A stretch of DNA of 64,000 nt, from contig JAIXMQ010000033.1 in NCBI GenBank assembly GCA_025716855.1, positions 279,315 to 343,314 of the forward strand. Reading direction: 5' to 3'. The notes beneath the pieces were generated by a model. The model saw only the letters and a list, made by a program, of their open reading frames with translations. It did not search any database and had not been told where the DNA came from. Position 1 is the first letter of the stretch; the number at the start of each line of letters is the position of its first letter. The stretch is from Pilaira anomala. Lineage: Eukaryota; Mucoromycota; Mucoromycetes; Mucorales; Mucoraceae. The position numbers were made by a program, and so were the translations under genes. Of this stretch, positions 56,376 to 64,000 are shown piece by piece.

Positions 56376-57101
56376 AAAGAAACTTACTTCATTATTTGTA
56401 CATTTCTCAAGCTACTTTATTTACTTTTCTTTGGTTATAATATACCAAATCTATAAATATCAAGTTTAAAAAAAGAAAGCATAATATAATATTGAAGTTA
56501 TCGTTATAGTAATCAACAAAGTTGCCATTATTTTTATAAATATATGAGAGAAGAAAAAGGCGGAAGAAAAATATGTCAAATCTGAATTATATCTTTCAAA
56601 ACTTCTTCGATAATTTTCTGTGAAATTGAAATTTGTAAGATTCTAATAAGTTTATATTTCGTAAGACTTCAGTTTTTGTCAACACGGAATAAATTTTTGA
56701 AAGATTTTTAAATTCACAATTGAACAGAAACCCCATTTAATAAATTTTAATGTACTTGATTCGTTTATTTTTTCAATTGCTTGAATTTTTTTCTCAAAAA
56801 GTGCTTTTCGAAACACCCTGTGCAGTGTCGAGTATTCATATTTTTCAATTCGGGGATAAGGGGATATTTCCTATGGTTAATATATACTGTTTTTGGTTTA
56901 AAGTATTGTAAGTAATTAATAGTTTCTTATAGTTTGATGTCTTAAATGTATATTTTTGTTTATATGGAGAACGGAGTCTCCGGTTTATTAGTGAAAATGA
57001 AATAGTCGCAACTGTGTGTTTGGATTTTTGACTGGTATTTTTGAGAAAAGTTCAATACTAATTTTGGTAAAAACATTTTATTAATTGAGAAAGTTAAAAG
57101 G
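56376..57101. other. Non-coding part of the insertion
   Basis: AT-rich; contains one arm (56827-56952) of the inverted pair listed separately. Otherwise nothing recognised. Confidence 0.4.
56827..56952 (+). repeat. Inverted repeat arm, partner at 63007-63136
   Basis: About 126 bp, starting GTCGAGTATTCATAT, roughly 88 percent identical to the reverse complement of 63007-63136 (for example GGTTTAAAGTATTGTA in both). The two arms face each other over 6.2 kb. They could be ends of one older transposon or two copies of a small element in opposite orientation. Confidence 0.7.
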
Positions 57102-58160
57102 CTAAAGCTTTTCTTCCAGGGCCAAGCAACGCTCAAAAAACGAGACAGAGTGTCTAATCCTACCATGGCAATTTTTGAGGGTTACTTCCGAACATGACTT
57201 TACGATTCTTGGAGTTAGTGTGTCTCCATTGTCAAAAGCTTCCCGCTTTACACCAAACTTTACCTTCGACCAAAACTCCTCGAATGGATTCAGAAAAGGT
57301 GAATATGGTGGAAGATATATGCATTTATAGCCCCTTTTTTCAATGCAAGATCTTACTGTTGCGGGCTTGTGAATGGGAGCATTGTCCATAACGATATAAT
57401 GTCCTTTTAAACTATTTTTATCTAAAATGTCCATAACATTTTCTAAATACCCAAGATAATGCTCTGTTCTAGTTCCGATTCTAGCTGTAGTTGTTACAAC
57501 CGTGACATCAGCCTTTCTTTTTTTGCTACCTGCCACTATGATTGGTTTTCCTAAAGAAATATCGATTACTCCCTGGGCAGAAATGGCTCCAAGGATAGTA
57601 ATGGAAGTGCCTCGAGAGGTTGGAACAATTGACTTTGCAGGCATACCCTTTTAAGACTAGCCTCTAAACGGCTAATATGAAGGCTAAAACCTGCTTCATC
57701 AAGAAAAACACAGTTTTTTTTTCAAAATCCAAATCCTTGTTGGCCATCCGCTCTAGGACAGCTTCTCGCCGTTTAAATCTCACTTCTTCCGAATACGTTT
57801 TTCAGGAATCTTTTCCAATCTCTTGAAACTCAATGCACAGTGTTGACGAGTATGATTATATAAGGCTGTTTTACTAATCTTAAGTTCAGAATATTCCTTC
57901 AGAAGCTTATGCCTCATTTGTTCTAAAGTGGCAGGTGCATAACTATCAACCATGCTGATGATAAAAAGAGTATTTTGCTCTTTCATGATAGCATTAGTAC
58001 CCTTACTAGGTCCTCTTTTTCTACTAGGAGCGATATTATTAAACTCCTCCCATTGCTTTTTGAATCGATAAGTCGTACTCTTAGTTATGCCTGCATCTGA
58101 AGCTGCGTCTCTTACTGGTACTTGTTCAAAAAAAAGATCGTCATTTGCATATTTTAGTTT
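57102..58160 (-). pseudogene. Tc1/mariner-like DDE transposase relic 1
   Basis: Minus-strand fragments in several frames: a helix-turn-helix-like N-terminal part (57780-57986, LEQMRHKLLKEYSELKISKT), a scrap with CVFLDEAGF around 57680-57720, and a long intact catalytic part (57102-57644) with YIVMDNAPIHKP and YLPPYSPFLNPFEEFWSKVK, i.e. the second D and the E of the DDE triad. In-frame stops and shifts at about 57650 and 57780 break it. It is related to, but clearly diverged from, relic 2 at 61295-62687. I did not find its terminal repeats. Confidence 0.8.
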
Positions 58161-58559
58161 TCTTACAGGAATCGTGTAACTTTAAAAAAAAAAAACCTCG
58201 TTGATCTTTCATCATTTACTTTTAGCTTGGAATTTGACTTTTAAACATCCGATATAATTATGTATGATTTTAAAAAAAAAAATACACCATGTATGTAGTA
58301 GGGTATTAGCATGCTAAAAAAAATAGTTTTTCGTACAGTGTATTGTCCATACAAAATTTTCTTTAGGTGAAAGAGCCATTTTATTCTATTTTAGTTACAA
58401 TCCTTATTTTATTATATTATATTTTTTTTTCCTTTTTTCAATCCCACTTCCAAAGATAAATAAATAACGAGATTTAATACAAAAAACAAATAAAAATATT
58501 GTTTAAATTTATTCTTTTTTTGTATAATTGTTGCTGCCATTGATTGATCTTCAATGCTC
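58161..58559. other. Non-coding spacer
   Basis: AT-rich with poly-T runs, between the transposase relic and the SNF2 relic; nothing recognised. Confidence 0.4.
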
Positions 58560-59290
58560 GGAGTACATGCTATATTACAAGATCCAAATACTATGATGAT
58601 ATCGAATACAAATGGAGTGAGTTTGTGGATGGGAGAAACCTAAAAATGCCAAACAAATTCTGTGGTTGAGTCAATTATGTCAGGAGCCATTTACCCAATG
58701 CTAGTGCATTAACAGCATCATTAGACCAATTAAGATATAGTACAGAAAAATTATTGATGTGGACTCCACAAATGCATGAGCATTATGATAGTATCATTAA
58801 AACATCACAAAAGAAAATATTGTTCTTAGCCATCCTCAGTGATCTCTATCAATTATTAACTCCTACACAGAGAAATAATGTCTTGTTTGGCTTAGAAAGA
58901 GATGGTAGGTCTTGTTTGGTAATGAAAATGGAATTAGAACTATTGGTGAAGTATTAGATTTAATTGAATATTATATGTAGAGGAATGGCCAGTGCTCGTG
59001 ATCTGTCCCAACATCTTACGTGAAACTTGGAAGTATGAAATTAAGAATTGGTTAGGTCTGGATGATGATGAGATTTATATACTGAACTCAAAGGCAGCTA
59101 CAAAGGATACGTTTAAGCAAACTGGTGTTTAAAGAAAAAACTATGTAAAACCAGCTATGAGAATGTCTAATAAAAGGGGGTAGAAAGAAGATTGAAAGAA
59201 GAGGGTTATAAAAGTAGTGATAGTGAAGAAGATGATGATGATAAAAAGGAAGAAATTATTAAATTTGTTGAAAGTCTTAAAATATAGTGT
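58560..59290 (+). pseudogene. SNF2-family helicase relic (SMARCAL1-like)
   Basis: Coding-like pieces in changing frames: LLTPTQRNNVLFGLERDGR (about 58855-58912), then after a gap EEWPVLVICPNILRETWKYE (about 58980-59039) followed by IKNWLGLDDDEIY. These match the start of the SNF2 ATPase domain, Q-motif to motif Ia, with the Walker-A segment (expected DEMGLGKT) destroyed by a small deletion or shift. An acidic tail near 59215-59285 (SDSEEDDDDKKEE) may be the C-terminal end of the same gene. Frame breaks and missing motifs make it non-functional. It is probably a gene fragment caught in the insertion. Confidence 0.6.
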
Positions 59291-59450
59291 AAGTTCTTAT
59301 TTATGAGAAAAAAGAGGATGTATTTGTACTAAAATAAAAAAAGTGGAAAAAAAGAGTCTGGCTCTTTGACAGTAGATTTGACAGTATTGATCGAGTAGTA
59401 ATTTATGTGTTACACACATAAATTATGAGTTGATAATCTAAGCTTTTGAG

Positions 59451-60060
59451 GAAATCGGGGAAAAGAGTAGTAAAAAAAAAGGTAGTTAAATCATGGATGA
59501 CTTTTATCCGGATTTATAAAAAGTATAATCAGGCACATCGTCACGTGAATAAGGTTTTTTATAACTTTTGCATGATATACACCATTACATCACATGGCAT
59601 ACAGGCAGATTTTTTTTCTCATACGCCAGACAAACAGGGGTTTTTTTCTCATACGCCAGACAAACAGGGGGGGGGGGGTGGGTTTCATTATAAATAATCC
59701 TTTTTTTTTTTATTTTGTTCTTTTCTTTCACTTTCTTGTTTTTATATATATTCCAAAATGAATCTTCCTTCCTTACCGCTACAGTTTTTAATCTCTTCTT
59801 TTGCCACACTCCTTATCTAGAGAAGAGATTGTTCCAAGAAAAAAAAAACTGCGTAAAATATGTTGTTATCAATAGTAAGTCTGATAATTTTATCAAAAAA
59901 TAAATGATTCATTTTGTCTAATAAATCTCAAATAGAAAATGATCCTTTTTTCTTTTTTGTCCAAATTACAAGAAAAAAAAAGAACAAATTACCTGTTTTT
60001 TTGTCAAAAAAAAAACAAGTATTATACTAGTTTTTTCTGTAAAAAAAAACTGTAAAGTAT
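59451..60060 (+). repeat. Left-end repeat of the insertion, copy 2
   Basis: A direct repeat of 54765-55271, starting GAAATCGGGGAAAAGAG. It is slightly longer because of extra A-runs and a duplicated CTCATACGCCAGACAAACAG (about 59617-59668), followed by a G-run. It ends where the gene at 55272 would start, and 71 bp later comes the right end. The pair 59451-60131 thus looks like a short internally deleted element (681 bp) of the same family. Confidence 0.7.
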
Positions 60061-60131
60061 TTTGGTGGTTTAACGGCTAGTTAGAGAAAAATTCATTCGG
60101 GATTTCACTACCTCCTCTTTTACCCAGCACC

Positions 60132-60882
60132 GCAAACAGTGGATATATTATTTGTGAAACATTTAACCCGGTACTGTCTAAATATTCATGATATCACAAA
60201 AGTTGAACCAGAAGTGATAGTTCTTGTGACCAAAAAATTTGCGTCCAAAACTTTTGTTCAAGAAAATTCGAGCCAACCTGAAAAAAACATGCCATATTAT
60301 ACTCCTAAGAAATACGTTTGGGCTAAAACCTGTCGTTTTTACTCCTTAGATAGTATCTCTACCAATACAGCGAATGAAAATGTTATGGCACCTATTGAAG
60401 CTTTAACGTATTTTCTTGGTAACCAAAAAAAAAGTTTATTCGGTCTCGAAAAGTATGAGGATATAGAGTTAGCGAGAATATACCAAATAGCTGCCAGATC
60501 ATTTGAACCTTTTACGACAAAAGAGGAAGCTAATCATGATCACACTATAGAGGTAATGAAAAATACAGGTGATCAATTCAAAAGGATTTATGATTGTGCA
60601 GACCAATTGAAACAAAGCAAAGACAATAGTAGTATTATAAAAAAGATAAAGCGATATGCAGATGATGGTATACAATATACTGCTAAGAAAATTAAGATGA
60701 TTGAAGACGATGAGAACGATGAAACAGTTACACCTATTGAGAATATACCCACTACAGACTTTGCTTTCGTTCAGAAACAACGGGAACTACAACTGGATAG
60801 ATTTTCCTGGGAAGAATGTTTCAGCGAAGGAAGAATGGAGAATTTGTTTAGTCTGTCGTATTTGCATCATTTCTACTTATAG
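60132..60882 (+). pseudogene. 3' part of the split PD-(D/E)XK-like gene
   Basis: It continues from the 9-bp duplication with CAG CAA ACA GTG, giving EIQQ|TVDILFVKHLTRYCLN across the insertion. Then follow EPEVIVLVTKKFASKTFV, KYVWAKTCRFYSL, IEALTYFLGNQKKSLFGL and a Lys/Glu-rich C-terminus, about 250 codons without an internal stop to 60882. Detached from its start by 5.37 kb, it is presumably not expressed as the original product, although an internal start at 60139 (GTG) or the ATG at 60289 would leave a truncated frame. Same family remarks as for the 5' part. Confidence 0.6.
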
Positions 60883-61134
60883 AGACATAAGTAGATCAGG
60901 GATATAAAACTAAACATTATAATAAAAGCCTGTTATCTCCTCATAATAATATACATGTTTAACATTGTATGTCATTATCAATATCTTGAACCTAAAGGAA
61001 ATCCTCTATATTTAAATGCAGATACAATTGACTTCAAATATGATTGCCAGTAGAATACTATGAGCAAAATATTAAAACATAAAATTGGGATTAAATAAAA
61101 AATAAAAACCGAAATAGATTTTCAATCTCTAATA

Positions 61135-62851
61135 CTGGATTTCCCACCTTTTATTGAAAAAAAAAAACGTAATTTTTGAAAACTGCGCTGGAAATTATTG
61201 AAAAAAAAAAACTTATTTTTGAAAAACTGGATTTAAATTTTTGAAAATCGAGTTCATAATTATTGAAAAAAAAAAGATTATTTATTAAAAAAGCTTAAAG
61301 CATTTCTTCTTTGGCAATACACCGAGGGAAAAAGCTTACAGAGTGTTTTATCCAGCCGCGACAATCTTTAAGAGTAACATGGGTTACAGCATCCATTATA
61401 CGAGGTGTCAAACGATCAGTAGTATCCAATGGATTCTTTTGATTCCAGATTTAACCTTTGACCAGAACTCTTCGATTGGATTAAGGAAGGGAGAATATGG
61501 TGGTAGATAAACACATTTATATCCACGATCTTCAATGAGTTTTCGAATGGTTACAGGTTTGTGAATAGGTGCATTGTCCATTACAATATAGTAGCCATGA
61601 AGGCCATTACGGTCCAAACAATCCATCATGGAACTCAAATAACTCAAAAAGTGCTCAGAACGTGTACCTACCCTTCCGTTTATTTGTACTGTTTTACCAT
61701 CAATTTTTCTTTTCTTTTTACTTATGGCGGAAGTAGGTTTTCTCAATGAAATATCAATGACACCGTCAGCAGAAATAGCTCCCAGTATGGTGATAGATAT
61801 ACCACGAGCCGAAGGAACAATAGTCTTAGCTGGCTTACCTTTTTTTTGACCATCCTCTGTTACGAGTGATGTTAAGGTTGAAACCTGCTTCATCAAGAAA
61901 AACGCAATTCTTTTCAAAATCCATATCAGTGTTAGCAATCCAAGATTCCACTTTGGATTTTCTGTTCTCAATTGTGTCAGGGTCGTTTCTTTTAGCAGGT
62001 ATCTTTTCCAATCTCTTCATTGATAAAGCACAGACGTTTTCCATAAACCTATGAAGTGCTGACTTGCTAATTTCTAAACCTGGAAATTCTTCACAAAGGA
62101 GGTCCTTGATTTGCATCAAGTTGGCTGTCGAGTGCATATCAATGTGCTTAATGATGAAGACAGCATGCACGTCTTTGAGCTTATAATAAGACCCCTTTCT
62201 TCCTCTTTTGTTTCGATATGGTACACCATTGTTGGGGTCCATTACATGGAGCTTTCGATAATTATAAGCAGAGCTAAGCTTAATTCCGGTTGTAGCAGCA
62301 GCATCTTTTATAGCCACCCCATCATCTATTAACAAGATGAAATTTTCGATTTGTTTGTCAGTAACTTTTCGATTACTGCGTTTGACCTTTTCAGAAACTT
62401 CGAGCTTGCCAAGGTTTTCTTCGGCAAATGCTTTCAAGCGCGCCTCTTTTTCCTTGGCCGTCTTTTTTTTTACTCTCAGTCTCACTCTATTCTTCGTCAT
62501 CAGATGAGTCAGGCAATTTTAGTTCCTCATCGAGTTCCTCGTCAACATCCATAGCGGTTGCTACATTAGTTACATCTGAACTTTCGAACTTCATTTGGTA
62601 CAAGTTAACATATATTTCCTCGGTAACATCTTCTTCATAGTTGCCATTGATATTTAGTTCATTCATAAGGATATCGTCGGCACTCATTGTCTTTAAATTA
62701 GAAAAGTTGATTAGAGTGGTTCAAAGTATTCTTTTTTTTTTTTCAATAATTATGAACTCGATTTTCAAAAATAAGTTTTTTTTTTTCAATAATTTCTAGC
62801 GCAGTTTTCAAAAATTACGTTTTTTTTTTCAATAAAAGGTGGGAAATCCAG
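61135..62851 (-). mobile_element. Tc1/mariner-like element with long TIRs, 1717 bp
   Basis: Both ends read inward CTGGATTTCCCACCTTTTAT and are flanked by TA (61133-61134 and 62852-62853), the target of Tc1/mariner elements. The inverted repeats run ~120-140 bp and hold internal repeats of ATTATTGAAAAAAA. The left arm has ~24 extra bp. The transposase inside, on the minus strand, is broken (see 61295-62687). Confidence 0.85.
61295..62687 (-). pseudogene. Tc1/mariner-like DDE transposase relic 2
   Basis: The reading order is complete: acidic N-terminus (62687-62490), basic and helix-turn-helix region (TDKQIENFILLIDDGVAIKD, LMQIKDLLCEEFPGLEISKS), CVFLDEAGFNLNITRNRGW with the first D, then YIVMDNAPIHKPVT with the second D, and YLPPYSPFLNPIEEFWSKVK with the E. 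Lesions: a TAG at about 62489; frame shifts at a run of nine A (62463-62471) and of eight A (61840-61847), and another near 61425. Two shifts lie in homopolymers, so sequencing or assembly error is possible there, but four lesions together point to a dead copy. Confidence 0.82.
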
Positions 62852-63006
62852 TACATTAAAATAAAACGATTCCTATTTTACGGTCACAATAAGAGTTATT
62901 TTATTGTAATGTCCGGCTAAATCAAATACTCGGTGTCCGACATATTTCTCCATATACTTTAGTGTCCGGCAAACAATTGGTCAATACATTTAGTGTCAAC
63001 TAAATG

Positions 63007-63136
63007 TATACATTCAAGACATCAAACTATAAGAAGAAACTATTAATTAACTACAATACTTTAAACCAAAAACAATATATATTAACCATATGAATTATCC
63101 CCTTTTCCCCGAACTGAAAACATATAAATACTCGAC
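63007..63136 (-). repeat. Inverted repeat arm, partner at 56827-56952
   Basis: 130 bp, reverse complement (about 88 percent) of the arm at 56827-56952; ends ATAAATACTCGAC. Confidence 0.7.
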
Positions 63137-63284
63137 AATATATTTAAATAAAAGAACATTATTATTATCTTGATATACATATTAAGTTTAGTCTTATTTT
63201 ATTATCCAATAAGAATATCTATCCTTCTTTAAGAATCTGACAAATATTACATTTATTTTAACTTTTAACTTTAAACATATTAAT

Positions 63285-63452
63285 TAGCATCGAACTTGGG
63301 GAGGGGGTATGGGGGAGGTCCTCCTCCCCCAAATAATGACTTAGCATTGAACTTTGGACATTTTATTTAACATTGAACATTAAGCAAGAGATTAGCATTG
63401 AACATAGGGAGGGGGTATGGGGGAGGTCCTCCTCCCCCAAATAATGACTTAG
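63285..63452. repeat. G-rich direct repeats with a hairpin, two 60-bp copies
   Basis: Copies at 63285-63344 and 63393-63452 are nearly identical: TAGCATCGAAC/TAGCATTGAAC, then GAGGGGGTATGGGGGAGG, then TCCTCCTCCCCC and AAATAATGACTTAG. GGGGGAGG and CCTCCCCC can pair as a stem around TCCT. Between them the motif AGCATTGAAC recurs. GC-richness is striking against the surrounding AT-rich DNA. Confidence 0.8.
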
Positions 63453-63511
63453 AATAAAACTATAAAAGTTATTGATGAAAAATAAACTATATTTGCATGA
63501 GTTTTTGTTTG

Positions 63512-63566
<55 letters not shown>

Positions 63567-63649
63567 GGTGTCTAAACGATTAGCAAAGTTTCAATTTAAT
63601 TTTAACCCCTTTCTTTCCACTTTTTAAAAAAAAAACTTATTTATTTAAA

Positions 63650-64000
63650 ATGTCAAACCCGAATGCCGAAGATGATGATTTCACTGATTCTCTTATTGAT
63701 CAAACTGTCAGAAGGTGTAAATTCTGTAAGAAGATTGGCCATGTTCGAAGATCTCATTCAGATTGTGATCAAAATATTTCACGTATTAGAACCGAGATTG
63801 TAACTGAAACAAGTGAAATTATTCCTGAGGTTGAACCTCAAACAGCTGCAAGTATTCCTGAGGTTGTTGTACCTGAAATTATTGGGAGTATTCCTGATGC
63901 TGTAGCTCAGCTCTCTTTGGATGTCACATGCAGATTCTGTGGTTTAGAAGGTCACGAAAGAGCAACGCATCATAGTTGTTTAGCTAACCCTGTCCGTACA
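63650..64000 (+). CDS. Zinc-knuckle protein, N-terminal part (cut by the window end)
   Basis: An open frame of 117 codons from an ATG after a T-rich leader runs to the last base. It has two knuckle-like motifs of the form C-x2-C-x4-H-x5-H-x2-C: CKFCKKIGHVRRSHSDC (about residues 23-39) and CRFCGLEGHERATHHSC (about 93-109), the second followed by LANP. Between them lies a Glu/Pro/Val-rich spacer with repeated IPEV-type units. Such N-terminal knuckles occur in fungal transposon-borne helicases and in retroelement proteins, and the location in a repeat-rich stretch fits a mobile-element gene. The rest of the protein is outside the window, so the family stays open. Confidence 0.6.
   Translation, partial: MSNPNAEDDDFTDSLIDQTVRRCKFCKKIGHVRRSHSDCDQNISRIRTEIVTETSEIIPEVEPQTAASIPEVVVPEIIGSIPDAVAQLSLDVTCRFCGLEGHERATHHSCLANPVRT

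Larger units (their letters stand above)
54765..60131. mobile_element. MULE-like insertion, 5367 bp, with imperfect TIRs and 9-bp duplication
   Basis: A perfect 9-bp direct repeat GCAAACAGT flanks it (54756-54764 and 60132-60140). Outside it the interrupted gene continues in frame (EIQQT|VDILFV). The ends are imperfect inverted repeats: GAAGTCGGGGAAAAGAG on the left, and GGTGCTGGGTAAAAGAG read inward from the right, with further matches (GTA, AAATC, ATGA) over ~40 bp. A 9-bp duplication is typical of Mutator-like elements, but no MULE transposase was seen. Contents: an apparently intact nuclease-like gene (55272-56375), a transposase relic, an SNF2 relic, and a second copy of the left end (59451-60060). 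It may be a composite of nested elements. Confidence 0.6.
62854..63649. other. Repeat-rich non-coding region before the zinc-knuckle gene
   Basis: Contains spaced TGTCCGG-type words (about 62910, 62931, 62962, 62990), the second inverted arm (63007-63136), the G-rich direct repeats (63285-63452) and a T-run of about 50 bases near 63514-63564. No gene found. Confidence 0.5.

Noticed and set aside
63285..63452. Possible rho-independent terminator or CRISPR repeats
   Set aside because: Eukaryotic setting and only two copies; hairpin reported instead as a repeat feature.
1..64000. tRNA genes
   Set aside because: Scanned by eye for B-box-like GGTTCGA-type words on both strands; those found lie in coding exons without cloverleaf context.

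Overview
The window reads as nuclear DNA of a filamentous fungus, most likely Mucoromycota (Mucorales-like). The DNA is very AT-rich and full of long A/T homopolymers. Genes carry several short GT-AG introns of roughly 50-80 bp. The recognisable proteins are fungal or generally eukaryotic: Zn2Cys6 regulator, Cdc73, Tap42, transportin, PKA catalytic subunit. The repeats (a DIRS-type retroelement and families of PD-(D/E)XK-like genes) fit that lineage. I found no rRNA, tRNA, CRISPR or bacterial-type operon signal. Exon limits below were worked out by hand from reading frame, GT/AG borders and family motifs.

Layout. 1-11.5 kb: a possible small membrane protein, a secreted 2H-phosphoesterase-like protein, ribonucleotide reductase large subunit, an Oca-type tyrosine-phosphatase-like protein, CDC73, TAP42 (divergent from CDC73), and a small secreted Cys-containing protein. 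11.5-20.7 kb: gene-poor; a degenerate ~390-bp tandem repeat and a gene remnant cut by a solo LTR. 20.7-34 kb: dense housekeeping block (transportin, FYVE protein, WDR68/DCAF7-like WD40 protein, tail-anchored coiled-coil protein, adenine phosphoribosyltransferase, Zn2Cys6 regulator with a 12-nt micro-exon). 33.9-40.3 kb: a second solo LTR, a DIRS-like retroelement with inverted terminal repeats and an internal complementary region, and a nearly identical gag-only partial copy. 42.6-51.1 kb: PKA catalytic subunit, a small GPI-anchor-like protein, an arrestin-like protein, a GDSL phospholipase-like protein and a Ser-rich protein. 51-64 kb: a transposon graveyard with a Ty3/gypsy integrase relic, a gene split by a 5.37-kb insertion with imperfect terminal inverted repeats and a perfect 9-bp target duplication, two Tc1/mariner-like transposase relics, an SNF2 relic, G-rich direct repeats and a zinc-knuckle gene running off the window.

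How the genes relate. Several products belong to core growth control: dNTP synthesis (RNR), purine salvage (APRT), transcription elongation (CDC73), TOR/PP2A (TAP42) and cAMP signalling (PKA). They are not an operon; neighbours are often divergent and share short promoters, some with TGACGT (CRE-like) motifs. The most unusual structures are the DIRS element, whose recombinase frame stays open through the whole gag and RT region, and the 54.4-60.9 kb locus, where a MULE-like insertion carrying an apparently intact nuclease-like gene splits a second nuclease-like gene.
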